Source: Nocardia fluminea | GTDB lineage: Bacteria > Actinomycetota > Actinomycetes > Mycobacteriales > Mycobacteriaceae | DNA: 64,000 bases | Assembly (NCBI RefSeq): GCF_002846365.1 | Contig: NZ_PJMW01000002.1 | Coordinates: forward strand, 5,022,001 to 5,086,000 | Direction of reading: 5' to 3' | Shown: piece after piece, positions 38,426 through 48,049 of the stretch | How positions within the stretch are numbered: the stretch's first letter is position 1 | Layout of the letters: each line of letters begins with the position of its first letter | Notes under the pieces: model-generated | What the model was told of the DNA's origin: nothing | The model's database searches: none | Seen by the model: only the letters and a program-made list of their open reading frames with translations | Program-made: the position numbers and the translations under genes

Positions 38426-38457
38426 TTCCGGAAAACCGGAACGAGCGGGCATAACAT
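38426..38457 (+). promoter_or_regulatory. Inverted repeat and -10 box before the HdeD-like gene
   Basis: TTCCGG-AAAA-CCGGAA (38426-38441) is a perfect inverted repeat, ten bases upstream of TAACAT (38452-38457). That hexamer is six bases before the ATG at 38464. The layout suggests a leaderless transcript with an operator over the promoter. Confidence 0.5.
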
Positions 38458-38463
38458 CTCGTC

Positions 38464-39048
38464 ATGACGACAAATACCGTGATAGGGAGCCCGTTCACGG
38501 CTCTTGCCAAGAAAACCTGGCAAACAGTTCTGGTCACCGGCCTCCTCGCGGTGGTCCTCGGCATCATCGTGCTCGTGTGGCCCGGTCCGTCACTGCTCGT
38601 GGCGGGCATTCTGTTCGGTATCTACATGGTTGTCAGCGGCATCTTCCAGCTGATCGCCGCCTTCACCCACCTGCCGAGCACCAGCTTCCGCGTGCTGTCG
38701 TTCATCAGTGGCGTGCTGTCACTGATCATCGGTGTGTTCTGCTTCCGCGACGACCTCACCTCGATCGTGTTGCTCGGTTTGTTCATCGGCATCAGCTGGT
38801 TGTTCCGTGGCGTCGCCGTCCTGTTCGCCGCGCTCTCGGAGTCGGGCGTACCCGGCCGGGGCTGGCAGATCTTCTACGGCATCATCAGCGCGCTGGCCGG
38901 TGTCGTGCTGATCGTGTGGCCGATCAGCTCCCTCGCCACGCTGGTCTGGGTGGTCGGCATCTTCCTCATCGTCATCGGCGTCATGGAAGTCATCACCGCC
39001 TTCGGCATCCGCAAGGACGCGCATCTGCTGGACGAGCAGCTGGGCTGA
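38464..39048 (+). CDS. HdeD/DUF308-family membrane protein
   Basis: A 194-residue integral membrane protein with six hydrophobic helices arranged as three similar pairs, the HdeD (DUF308) pattern. Repeated motifs near the ends of the helices are LGIIVLVWPGPSLLVAGILF, LIIGVFCFRDDLTSIVLLGL and AGVVLIVWPISSLATLVWVV. In E. coli HdeD is linked to acid resistance at high cell density, but the molecular role is unknown. It is monocistronic, with a perfect stem-loop terminator 30 bases after the stop. The leaderless-type promoter is described separately. Confidence 0.9.
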   Translation: MTTNTVIGSPFTALAKKTWQTVLVTGLLAVVLGIIVLVWPGPSLLVAGILFGIYMVVSGIFQLIAAFTHLPSTSFRVLSFISGVLSLIIGVFCFRDDLTSIVLLGLFIGISWLFRGVAVLFAALSESGVPGRGWQIFYGIISALAGVVLIVWPISSLATLVWVVGIFLIVIGVMEVITAFGIRKDAHLLDEQLG

Positions 39049-39077
39049 CCTCTCCCCACGGCAGAGTTCGTCTGAAC

Positions 39078-39107
39078 CGGCCGGTGCCTTCGGGCACCGG
39101 CCGTTGT
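39078..39107 (+). terminator. Intrinsic-type terminator after the HdeD-like gene
   Basis: A perfect 11-bp stem CGGCCGGTGCC/GGCACCGGCCG closes a TTCG tetraloop and is followed by TTGT. Confidence 0.8.
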
Positions 39108-39130
39108 CGTCTGAACTACGCTTCGTAGCC

Positions 39131-39481
39131 ATGGAATTCGTCTATAACCTGGTGGTTGTGACCCACCTGCTCGGCATGGCCGCGGTGGTCGGCGGGTATG
39201 TCGCGTCGCGTCCGGTGGTGTCGGAGCTGATGGTGTGGGGCGCGCGCGCCCAGCTGATCACCGGGGTGATCCTGGCGGGACTGGCTTCGGGGGTCGACTC
39301 GCTCGACAAGGATCCGGATACCACGAAGCTGGCGGTGAAGCTGGTGTTCTCGGTCGCGGTGGCCGCGTTCGCCGAAATGGGCCGGGGTGACGCGAAGCGG
39401 GGCAAGCAGATCGACTGGATGACCGACGCCGCGGGCGGCCTCGCGATCGCGAACGTCCTCGTCGCCGTCCTGTGGACCTGA
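39131..39481 (+). CDS. Small four-helix membrane protein, function unknown
   Basis: A 116-residue membrane protein. Hydrophobic segments are at about residues 5-25, 37-52, 68-84 and 100-115. Conserved-looking features are HLLGMAAVVGGYVASR in TM1 and a charged cytoplasmic loop GRGDAKRGKQIDW before TM4. It starts at ATG 39131. The hexamer TACGCT eight bases upstream may be the -10 box. The 3' end overlaps the VOC gene by ten bases if that gene starts at 39472, suggesting a two-gene operon. I cannot assign a function. Small proteins of this form are common beside VOC genes in Nocardia-like genomes only by recollection. Confidence 0.65.
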   Translation: MEFVYNLVVVTHLLGMAAVVGGYVASRPVVSELMVWGARAQLITGVILAGLASGVDSLDKDPDTTKLAVKLVFSVAVAAFAEMGRGDAKRGKQIDWMTDAAGGLAIANVLVAVLWT

Positions 39482-39873
39482 CCGGCGTGCAATTTCTCGG
39501 CATCCACCACATCGCGATCATCGCCACCGATTACGCCCGCTCCAAACGTTTCTATACCGAAACCCTCGGCGGCACGATTCTCGACGAGAACTATCGCGCC
39601 GATCGCGACTCCTGGAAGCTCGACATCGCGCTGGCCGCCGGAGTCCGCGTCGAGCTGTTCTCGTTCCCGGACCCGCCCGCCCGGACGAGCAGGCCGGAGG
39701 CGGCGGGGTTGCGGCACTTGGCGCTGGCCGTCACGGATGTGCCCGCCGCCCTCGCGGAACTGCGCGCGCGGGGCGTCCGGACCGAGGAACTGCGCACCGA
39801 TGAACACACCGGTAAGCAGATGGCCTTCTTCTTCGATCCGGACGACCTGCCGCTCGAGCTGTACGAGGCGTGA
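39472..39873 (+). CDS. VOC-family protein, YaeR/GloA2-like
   Basis: A 133-residue vicinal-oxygen-chelate metalloprotein close to E. coli YaeR and related glyoxalase-like proteins. Family blocks are GIHHIAIIATDYARSKRFYT near residue 10, DSWKLDIAL near 45, VELFSFPDPP near 60, GLRHLALAVTDV near 79, and FFFDPDDLPLELYE at the end. The two His (HHIA and LRHLA) and Glu residues form the metal site. The substrate is not known for YaeR; lactoylglutathione activity is doubtful in an organism that lacks glutathione. The start is GTG 39472 or GTG 39487. The stop abuts the convergent split-barrel gene with no gap. Confidence 0.88.
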   Translation: MDLTGVQFLGIHHIAIIATDYARSKRFYTETLGGTILDENYRADRDSWKLDIALAAGVRVELFSFPDPPARTSRPEAAGLRHLALAVTDVPAALAELRARGVRTEELRTDEHTGKQMAFFFDPDDLPLELYEA

Positions 39874-40680
39874 TCAGGGGGTGGCGCGGGCCCGGCGCGC
39901 GAGTTCGACTGTCGCCGCCCGCAATTCCCCGATCTCCGACAACGGCGTGGCGAACCCGACGCGGGTGAGCGCCACGCCGCGTGGGGATTCCACCCGCAGG
40001 TCGAGGCCGTAGCGGTCGGCCTTCTCGCAGGTGGCGGCGATGGCGTCGGGGAAGCCGCCCAGCTGCTGGGCCATCGCGAGCAGTGCTTCGGCGTGGTCGG
40101 CGTTGAGGTGCGCGACACCGGGCGCGGCGTGCGCGACGATCGGGTCCGGTTGTGCGGCCAGGTATTCGGCGGCCGAGGCCGAGTCCATCCGGCCGTAGCC
40201 ACCGACCCAGCGCACCCGCTGGATTCGCAGCACCCACAACGTGAAGTCGCTGTAGTCGATGTAGTACTTGGCCGCCGGGATCGCCGTCAGGTGGGCCGCG
40301 CGCGCCGCTTCCTCCTCGGCGCCGGTCGGCCGTTCCACGAAGCCCGCGAGGGTGATCCGGGTGCCCGCCAGGGGATCGGCCGGGATGTCGGGGGTGACGA
40401 TCGCGACGCTGGCGCGCGGGTCGGCGGCCAGGTTGCGGCCGTGTTCGGCCAGGCGCGACACGCACAGCACCGGTGCGCCGTCGAGCAGTCCGTAGGTGAT
40501 GAACGACGCCCACGGTGCTCCGTCGGCGGTGAGGCTGGCCAAGGTGCCGGTATTGGTGCCCGCCGCAATCGTTCTGGCTTCTTCGGCCGGCGAGGGGCGG
40601 GCCTCGTTGGCCAGGGGAGCGGTCGGCAGCGGAATGGCAGGTGCGTCGCCCGGATCGCCGTGGTCGAGAGTCATGGCCAC
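39874..40680 (-). CDS. Split-barrel FMN/haem-type protein with DUF2470 domain (HugZ-like)
   Basis: A 268-residue protein with an N-terminal pyridoxamine-phosphate-oxidase-like split barrel (about residues 28-165: TGTLASLTADGAPWASFITY, LCVSRLAEHGRNLAADPRAS, YIDYSDFTLWVLRIQRVRWV) and a C-terminal DUF2470 domain (about 180-262) containing VAHLNADHAEALLAMAQ. This two-domain layout is that of HugZ and related haem-binding or flavin proteins. The start may be GTG 40680, which has AGGTGG seven bases upstream, or ATG 40674, which forms an ATGA overlap with the hydrolase stop. Either way it is translationally coupled to the hydrolase gene. Haem degradation is possible but not shown. Confidence 0.82.
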   Translation of the reverse strand: MAMTLDHGDPGDAPAIPLPTAPLANEARPSPAEEARTIAAGTNTGTLASLTADGAPWASFITYGLLDGAPVLCVSRLAEHGRNLAADPRASVAIVTPDIPADPLAGTRITLAGFVERPTGAEEEAARAAHLTAIPAAKYYIDYSDFTLWVLRIQRVRWVGGYGRMDSASAAEYLAAQPDPIVAHAAPGVAHLNADHAEALLAMAQQLGGFPDAIAATCEKADRYGLDLRVESPRGVALTRVGFATPLSEIGELRAATVELARRARATP

Positions 40681-41927
40681 AGCGTATCCACCTGACGCGC
40701 GCGGCGGGGGGCGCTCGTCAACCAGCCGTGCAGCGCATCGTAGACAGCGTCGTGATTGAGCAGACTGAAGTGGTTGGCGCCGGGGATGTGCAGGCCGTTG
40801 ACCGCGTCGAAATTTAGGCGCCGGGTCCTTCCGCGTCCGGACCCGCTGCCGGTGAGAACCATGCCGTCGCCGATGATCAGGCCGAGTGGATGCCGGGGAC
40901 TGTGGGTGATGGTGGTGGTGACGAAGTAATGATCGACGCCGGCCAGCAGCGGCACTTCGCGCACCGCTCGCGCGCGCAGGGTGTCCACGTCTACGTCACG
41001 CCAGTCCTCGTCGACCAGCGAACCCTGCCGCAGATCGCGGATGCCCGCGCTGCGCCTGCGCAGCAGTTTGCTCAGCGGCCGGGTCTCGGGCAGCAGATCG
41101 AGCGCGGCCGACGCGTAGTGCACGAACTGTTCGAGCGGCGCACCCAGGTGTGGTGAGCCCAGGCATACCACCTGCCGGACCGATCGCACCCACTCCTGGC
41201 CCGACTCCTCGGCCTGATGGCAGGCGCTGCGCATGACCAGTCCGCCCATCGAGTGCCCGATCAGGCAGATTTCGTAGACCGGCATCGGCCAGCTGTCGAC
41301 CAGCCGGGTCAGCAGTGCGCTGAGCTGGGCGGCGTTCTCGGAAATGTGCAGCCCGGTGTTGAAGCGCACGAAGATCGGGGTGTAGCCGAGATCGTCTTCG
41401 AGGCGCTCGCCGTAGGTGGGGCGATTGCCGAGCCGCCAGGAGTGCTCGGTTTCGACGAGTCCGTGCAGCAGCACCACCAGCCGGGTGGTCGGCACCGGGA
41501 CATGGGCGGCGAACTCCTCGGGCGGGACAGGGGCGCCGTCGACGCGAAAGGTCATGGGGGAGGAGAGGATCGGTGCCTCGTCCTCGAGCGTGTCCCCGAT
41601 CAGCCCCTGAATCGCGGCGAGGATGCCCGCGCCCCACACGGTGCGCGACGGCGCGGTGACGCCCGTGATCTGGACCGCGCTCGCGACCTCGCCGACGACG
41701 AAGCCGGTGCCACCGACAGCGGCGTACACGCTGTCGGTGATGGCGTCGTGCACGACCTTCACCGGCGCCGCCGCCGGGCCGACACCCAGCCGCACCGCCG
41801 CGAACACCCGGTCGGAGAGGGCTCGGTGGATGGCCGCGATCCCGTCGACCGCACCGGCGAACTCGTCGCCGGCGAGCCGTGTGAGTGCCTGTACTTCGGC
41901 TTGGGATTGGGGGAGCTGCTCCGTCAC
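40671..41927 (-). CDS. Alpha/beta hydrolase, lipase/PGAP1-like
   Basis: A 418-residue hydrolase. The first 150 residues are a helical, Ala/Val-rich extension unlike typical lipases. The alpha/beta core starts at LVVLLHGLVETEHSW (oxyanion loop HG), has the nucleophile elbow CLIGHSMGGLVMRSA at about residue 227, and the late catalytic His in GANHFSLLNHDAVYDAL near 390. The arrangement resembles PGAP1-like and triacylglycerol-lipase-like esterases. GTG 41927 is chosen because upstream codons run into a non-conserved AT-rich interval. It is first in an operon with the HugZ-like gene. The substrate is unknown; lipid or ester turnover is likely. Confidence 0.82.
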   Translation of the reverse strand: MTEQLPQSQAEVQALTRLAGDEFAGAVDGIAAIHRALSDRVFAAVRLGVGPAAAPVKVVHDAITDSVYAAVGGTGFVVGEVASAVQITGVTAPSRTVWGAGILAAIQGLIGDTLEDEAPILSSPMTFRVDGAPVPPEEFAAHVPVPTTRLVVLLHGLVETEHSWRLGNRPTYGERLEDDLGYTPIFVRFNTGLHISENAAQLSALLTRLVDSWPMPVYEICLIGHSMGGLVMRSACHQAEESGQEWVRSVRQVVCLGSPHLGAPLEQFVHYASAALDLLPETRPLSKLLRRRSAGIRDLRQGSLVDEDWRDVDVDTLRARAVREVPLLAGVDHYFVTTTITHSPRHPLGLIIGDGMVLTGSGSGRGRTRRLNFDAVNGLHIPGANHFSLLNHDAVYDALHGWLTSAPRRARQVDTLWP

Positions 41928-42110
41928 AGGATTGAGAGTACAACTGTGCACTGAATTATGGTGTGGTTGGGGCAGCTTCGAGACCTGCGACGATGCTGCA
42001 GGCATCCAGGTTGGGACGACTCACAACAACATGCTGCTACTGTGATATGCGCATTAAAACATGTAAAGCCTCCAAGTATTCAGGAAGAAGCCGGCTACGC
42101 CGACCATCTC
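41928..42110. other. AT-rich non-coding interval upstream of the hydrolase operon
   Basis: About 180 bases with visibly lower GC (for instance around 42045-42085). They contain no convincing gene. They presumably carry the promoter of the hydrolase operon on the minus strand; no clear -35/-10 pair was identified. Confidence 0.4.
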
Positions 42111-42135
42111 GGGACGGCGGGAGCCCCGCCGTCCC
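42111..42135 (-). terminator. Hairpin terminator after the YdjM-like gene
   Basis: GGGACGGCGGG (42111-42121) pairs perfectly with CCCGCCGTCCC (42125-42135) around a three-base loop, seven bases beyond the stop codon. Confidence 0.75.
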
Positions 42136-42141
42136 CGGCAT

Positions 42142-42858
42142 TCACGGACGGTGCATGATCGCGTACCAGAGCGCGCCCATTGTGCCGAGCACGAACAGCG
42201 GAGAGATGACCCAGGTCTCGACCCGGTTCCCGGTCCGCTCGATCAGCGGCACCCGGGTGCGCAACGGAAACGGCCACAGCAACCGGCAGCCCCGATCGGT
42301 GAGGCAGTCGCCGAGCAGATGGGCCAGGCACCCCAGGCCCACACAGATCGGCAACCACACGGGGCGGTCGACGACCCAATGGTCGACCGCGAATGTGCCT
42401 GCCGTGGCCAGCACGATCACCGTTCCGTAGGTCCGGACACTCTTTCCCGGCGGGCACAGGTGCAGCGATCGCACCGCGAGGGCGAGCAGGAAGAACACGA
42501 GGCCGAGGGTGAACGGTCTGCCGAGGTAGTGCTCCCCGGCCCAGGTGGCCACGATCGCGACGACGACGAAGAGCAGCGAATGCGTGCCGTGACGATGTCC
42601 GCCCGACGCCCAGGAGATCAACCGGCACAGGTGATGTGACACCGGACCGAGCACGTGGGAGATGGTGCCGCTGGGATGGTCCGCGTCCGGCAGCAGCGCC
42701 GCACCCGCGGTGAGCAGCGTGCCCATGATGAGTTCGGCGATGCCGAATCGCGTTGTGTCGCTGTCGAACAGGGGGAACGCGGCGACTGTGAGCGGTAGCG
42801 CGGCGGCCGTACCGGCCCAGGCCAGCGCCCCACTCGTCGCATGAGAATGTCCTAGCAC
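42142..42858 (-). CDS. Membrane-bound metal-dependent hydrolase, YdjM/DUF457-like
   Basis: A 238-residue polytopic membrane protein of the YdjM (DUF457) group. The N-terminus GHSHATSGALAW, the LLPDADHPSGTISH block near residue 56, HRHGTHSLLF near 88 and the late HLLGDCLTDRGCRLLWPF near 183 supply the conserved His/Asp residues expected to bind metal in the membrane. About six hydrophobic helices are present. In E. coli YdjM is LexA-regulated. I see no SOS box upstream here. It starts with GTG at 42858 and is monocistronic, with a hairpin terminator. The biological substrate is unknown. Confidence 0.88.
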   Translation of the reverse strand: MLGHSHATSGALAWAGTAAALPLTVAAFPLFDSDTTRFGIAELIMGTLLTAGAALLPDADHPSGTISHVLGPVSHHLCRLISWASGGHRHGTHSLLFVVVAIVATWAGEHYLGRPFTLGLVFFLLALAVRSLHLCPPGKSVRTYGTVIVLATAGTFAVDHWVVDRPVWLPICVGLGCLAHLLGDCLTDRGCRLLWPFPLRTRVPLIERTGNRVETWVISPLFVLGTMGALWYAIMHRP

Positions 42859-43016
42859 CCCGCAACGTTAGTGTAAGTCACTACTTCGGCGCATATGCCG
42901 TGGACAGCGCCCGAATGCGGGGCGCGCCTGGATCGTTGGGCGGCACGAGTGCTAGTTAGTCGCGTGCTCGAGCGGAATGGTTGCCGGGGTGGGTGAGCTG
43001 CTGGTTCTATCGCCCG
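42859..43016. promoter_or_regulatory. Divergent interval with TAGTG-N5-CACTA dyad
   Basis: The 158 bases separate the YdjM-like gene (-) and the SRPBCC gene (+). TAGTG-N5-CACTA (42869-42883) is a perfect short dyad next to TAACGT, which lies six bases before the minus-strand GTG. The plus-strand promoter is not evident. Confidence 0.4.
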
Positions 43017-43472
43017 GTGACCGAAACCATCGACGTGCCACGCATCGTCCACGCTTCCCGCGACGTCGCGGCGACCCCCGCCGTGATCTTCGGCCTGATC
43101 GCTGATCCCGCGCAGCAGCCGCGCTGGGACGGCAACGACAATCTCGCTCGAGCCGTCGAGGGCCAGCGGGTCCGCGCGGTCGGTGACGTGTTCACCACGA
43201 CGCTCACCAACGGCGCCGACCGCGACAACCACATCGTGGAGTTCGAGGAGGGTCGCCGCATCGCGTGGAACCCGTCCGAACGGGACAAGACCCCGCCCGG
43301 GCACCTGTGGCGCTGGGAGCTCGAGCCGATCGACGACACGCACACCCGGGTGACCCACACCTACGACTGGACCGCGCTGCACGACGAGTTGCGTCAGGTG
43401 CGGGCCGAGGCCACCACCGCCGACAAGCTGCAGGCGTCGGTGGACCGGCTGGCCGCCCTCGCCGAGTCCTAG
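43017..43472 (+). CDS. SRPBCC-family protein (polyketide cyclase/dehydrase-like)
   Basis: A 151-residue protein with the helix-grip fold of the START/SRPBCC superfamily. RIVHASRDVAATPAVIFGLI (residues 7-26) begins the fold, followed by ADPAQQPRWDG, a long curved sheet, and a C-terminal helix (TTADKLQASVDRLAALAE) that would close a hydrophobic cavity. It probably binds a small hydrophobic ligand; no catalytic residues can be assigned. The start GTG 43017 gives the normal domain length. It is convergent with katG, separated by a strong bidirectional terminator. Confidence 0.85.
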   Translation: MTETIDVPRIVHASRDVAATPAVIFGLIADPAQQPRWDGNDNLARAVEGQRVRAVGDVFTTTLTNGADRDNHIVEFEEGRRIAWNPSERDKTPPGHLWRWELEPIDDTHTRVTHTYDWTALHDELRQVRAEATTADKLQASVDRLAALAES

Positions 43473-43478
43473 TCACAA

Positions 43479-43519
43479 CGAAACACCCTGCGACTCGTGT
43501 CGAGCCGCAGGGTGTTTCG
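43479..43519. terminator. Strong bidirectional terminator between the SRPBCC gene and katG
   Basis: A perfect 14-bp stem pairs 43479-43492 with 43506-43519. The loop itself can pair CTCG with CGAG. It lies between two convergent stop codons, ten bases from katG. Confidence 0.85.
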
Positions 43520-43528
43520 CTGTCCGGA

Positions 43529-46197
<2,669 letters not shown>

Positions 46198-46229
46198 GTT
46201 CCAGATTATGACTCGTTCCAGATGATGAG
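46198..46229 (-). promoter_or_regulatory. furA-katG promoter with 17-bp tandem repeat
   Basis: The sequence GTTCCAGATNATGA is repeated with a 17-base period (46198 and 46215) immediately before the furA GTG. The proximal copy contains the minus-strand -10 box CATAAT. An operator made of two repeats overlapping the promoter fits autoregulation by FurA. Confidence 0.6.
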
Positions 46230-46336
46230 GTGACCGGTTTGCCCGGATGAGTTGTGCTGACATATCGGGCATTTCGCGCGATACTGACCGGGAAGACCGG
46301 GTCGGGGAGTCCGGTCATGAGCATGGGGTGGGAACG

Positions 46337-46855
46337 ATGCCGAATCGTCAAGGGTATGCCGTGTCCGCGATCGCGGCGGCTGTGCTGGTAGGCGGATGCG
46401 AGTCCGGGCAGGGAGTCGAGGCCGCCCCGACGGGCAGTTCCGCGCGGGTGAGCACGACCGTGCGCGCGACCACGCCCGCCGCGCCGGTGCTGAACCGGCG
46501 CGGCGAGAACGGCGCGGTGGTCCAGCAGGACGGCCTCGTCGGTGCGGGCAAACTCGACATCGTCAACGGCAACAGCGACGACTTCGCGGTCGTGGTGACC
46601 AACGGCGATCCCAAGCAGCCGCAGGCCACCATCTACGTCCAGGGCAATTCCAGCGCCACGCTCGACGGCATCGACGGCACCTACTACGTCTATCTCAAGA
46701 CCGGCAAGGATTGGGACGAGGCGACGCTGGGCTTCACCCGCGAGCGCGAGTTCTCGAAGTTCGACGACCCGTTCGACGGTGACTCCGACTGGGAGATCAC
46801 GCTGCAGCCCTCGATCGGTGGCAACGCCGGCACCAGCGACGTACCCTCCTTCTGA
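46337..46855 (+). CDS. Putative secreted lipoprotein, function unknown
   Basis: A 172-residue exported protein. The N-terminus MPNRQGYAVSAIAAAVLVGG followed by Cys21 is a lipoprotein signal with lipobox VGGC. A Thr/Ala/Pro-rich linker (to about residue 55) leads to a compact domain with alternating beta strands: GKLDIVNGNSDDFAVVVTNG, then PQATIYVQGNSSATLDGIDG and TYYVYLKTGKDWDEATLGFT. This resembles small beta-sandwich domains, but I do not recognise a named family. ATG 46337 has GGGA upstream. It is monocistronic, divergent from furA and followed by a small hairpin. Lnt in this window would triacylate it. Confidence 0.7.
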   Translation: MPNRQGYAVSAIAAAVLVGGCESGQGVEAAPTGSSARVSTTVRATTPAAPVLNRRGENGAVVQQDGLVGAGKLDIVNGNSDDFAVVVTNGDPKQPQATIYVQGNSSATLDGIDGTYYVYLKTGKDWDEATLGFTREREFSKFDDPFDGDSDWEITLQPSIGGNAGTSDVPSF

Positions 46856-46867
46856 CCGCGGTGGAAG

Positions 46868-46890
46868 GGCACAGAACTGTGAACTGTGCC
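46868..46890 (+). terminator. Hairpin after the lipoprotein gene
   Basis: GGCACAG (46868-46874) pairs with CTGTGCC (46884-46890). There is no T tract. It is a probable terminator or structured spacer before hadAB. Confidence 0.45.
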
Positions 46891-46962
46891 AAGGAATGCC
46901 CGGTCCGCCTGCGCGTCGACTAGCCTGCCGGGTGTCCGTTCCCCGAACGAAGGTGATTCATA

Positions 46963-48009
46963 GTGACTTCCGTAGTCGATGCCCCGCCCGTCGATGGCCC
47001 TGACACCGCGTCGAAGGTAGGGCACTACTACCGGGTAGAGGGCGTCTACGAGGTCGGTCGCGAGAAGATCCGCGAATACGCGCGCGCCGTCCAGGACTTC
47101 CACCCCGCCCACTGGGAGGACTCGGCCGCCGCCGCGCTCGGTTATCCGGGTCTGGTCGCGCCGCTGACGTTCGTTTCCATCCCGGCTATGGCCGCGAACA
47201 AATTGCTGTTCGAAACGGTGGTCGTCGGCTACGACATGTTCGTGCAGACCGAGCAGGTCTTCGAACAGCACAAGCCGATCGTCGCCGGTGACCGCCTCGT
47301 GGTCGACGTCGAGCTGACCTCGGTGCGCACGATCGCGGGTAAGGACCTGATCACCGTCACCAACACCTTCGTCGACGAGCTCGGCGAGACCGTGCACATC
47401 ATGCACACCACGGTCGTCGGCATCACCGGCGACGACGGCGTGGATCCCGCCATCACCGCGGCGGTGGAGAACATCATGCTGCACGGGGTGAGCATCTACA
47501 GCGCCGACAAGAGCGCCGCGGTGGAGACCACCCTGCGTCCCGAGGGCGAGGTTCCGCTGTCGGTCGAGGGGGCCGCGCGCGTCCCGAACACCACGATGTC
47601 GTTCGACGAGCTCACCGTCGGCGACGAACTCCCGCTGCGCGACGCCCGCGTCTCGCGCGGTGACCTCGTCAACTACGCCGGCGTCTCCGGCGACGGCAAC
47701 CCCATCCACTGGGACGAGAAGATCGCCGAGCTGGCGGGCCTGCCCGACATCATCGCCCACGGCATGCTCACCATGGGCCTCGGCGCGGGCTTCCTGTCCA
47801 CCTGGTCCGGCGACCCCGGCGCCGTCACCCGCTACGGCGTGCGGCTGTCGACCTACACCATCGTCGGCAGGGAGGGCGGCCAGGTCGAGTACACCGGCCG
47901 CGTGAAGTCCCTCGACCCGGAGACCCGCAGCGCGGTGATCGCCATCGTCGCCAAGTCCGGCGGCCGCAAGATCTTCGGTCTCGCCACCGCGAACCTGCGC
48001 TTTCGCTGA
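46963..48009 (+). CDS. Fused (3R)-hydroxyacyl-ACP dehydratase HadA/HadB
   Basis: A 348-residue double-hotdog protein. It combines in one chain what M. tuberculosis makes as the FAS-II dehydratase subunits HadA and HadB, dehydrating 3-hydroxyacyl-ACP during mycolic-acid chain elongation. The N-terminal hotdog (about 20-165) is HadA-like, with FHPAHWED near residue 46. The C-terminal hotdog (about 205-340) is the catalytic MaoC/HadB type, with YAGVSGDGNPIHWDE near 236 supplying the Asp-His pair, and AHGMLTMGLGAGFLS. GTG 46963 has AAGGTGA six bases upstream. A TAGCCT hexamer at 46921-46926 may be its -10 box. The fusion supports Nocardia or a close mycolic-acid relative. Confidence 0.9.
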   Translation: MTSVVDAPPVDGPDTASKVGHYYRVEGVYEVGREKIREYARAVQDFHPAHWEDSAAAALGYPGLVAPLTFVSIPAMAANKLLFETVVVGYDMFVQTEQVFEQHKPIVAGDRLVVDVELTSVRTIAGKDLITVTNTFVDELGETVHIMHTTVVGITGDDGVDPAITAAVENIMLHGVSIYSADKSAAVETTLRPEGEVPLSVEGAARVPNTTMSFDELTVGDELPLRDARVSRGDLVNYAGVSGDGNPIHWDEKIAELAGLPDIIAHGMLTMGLGAGFLSTWSGDPGAVTRYGVRLSTYTIVGREGGQVEYTGRVKSLDPETRSAVIAIVAKSGGRKIFGLATANLRFR

Positions 48010-48016
48010 CCCCGGC

Positions 48017-48049
48017 GCGGTGGACCCGGCCTCGTAGCCGGGTCACCGC
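48017..48049. terminator. Hairpin between hadAB and the molybdopterin gene
   Basis: GCGGTGGACCCGGC (48017-48030) pairs with GCCGGGTCACCGC (48037-48049) with one bulged G. It reaches into the last codons of the convergent gene, whose stop is at 48043. Confidence 0.65.

Noticed and set aside
42859..43016. SOS box before the YdjM-like gene
   Set aside because: E. coli ydjM is LexA-controlled, but no GAAC-N4-GTTC-type site is seen here.
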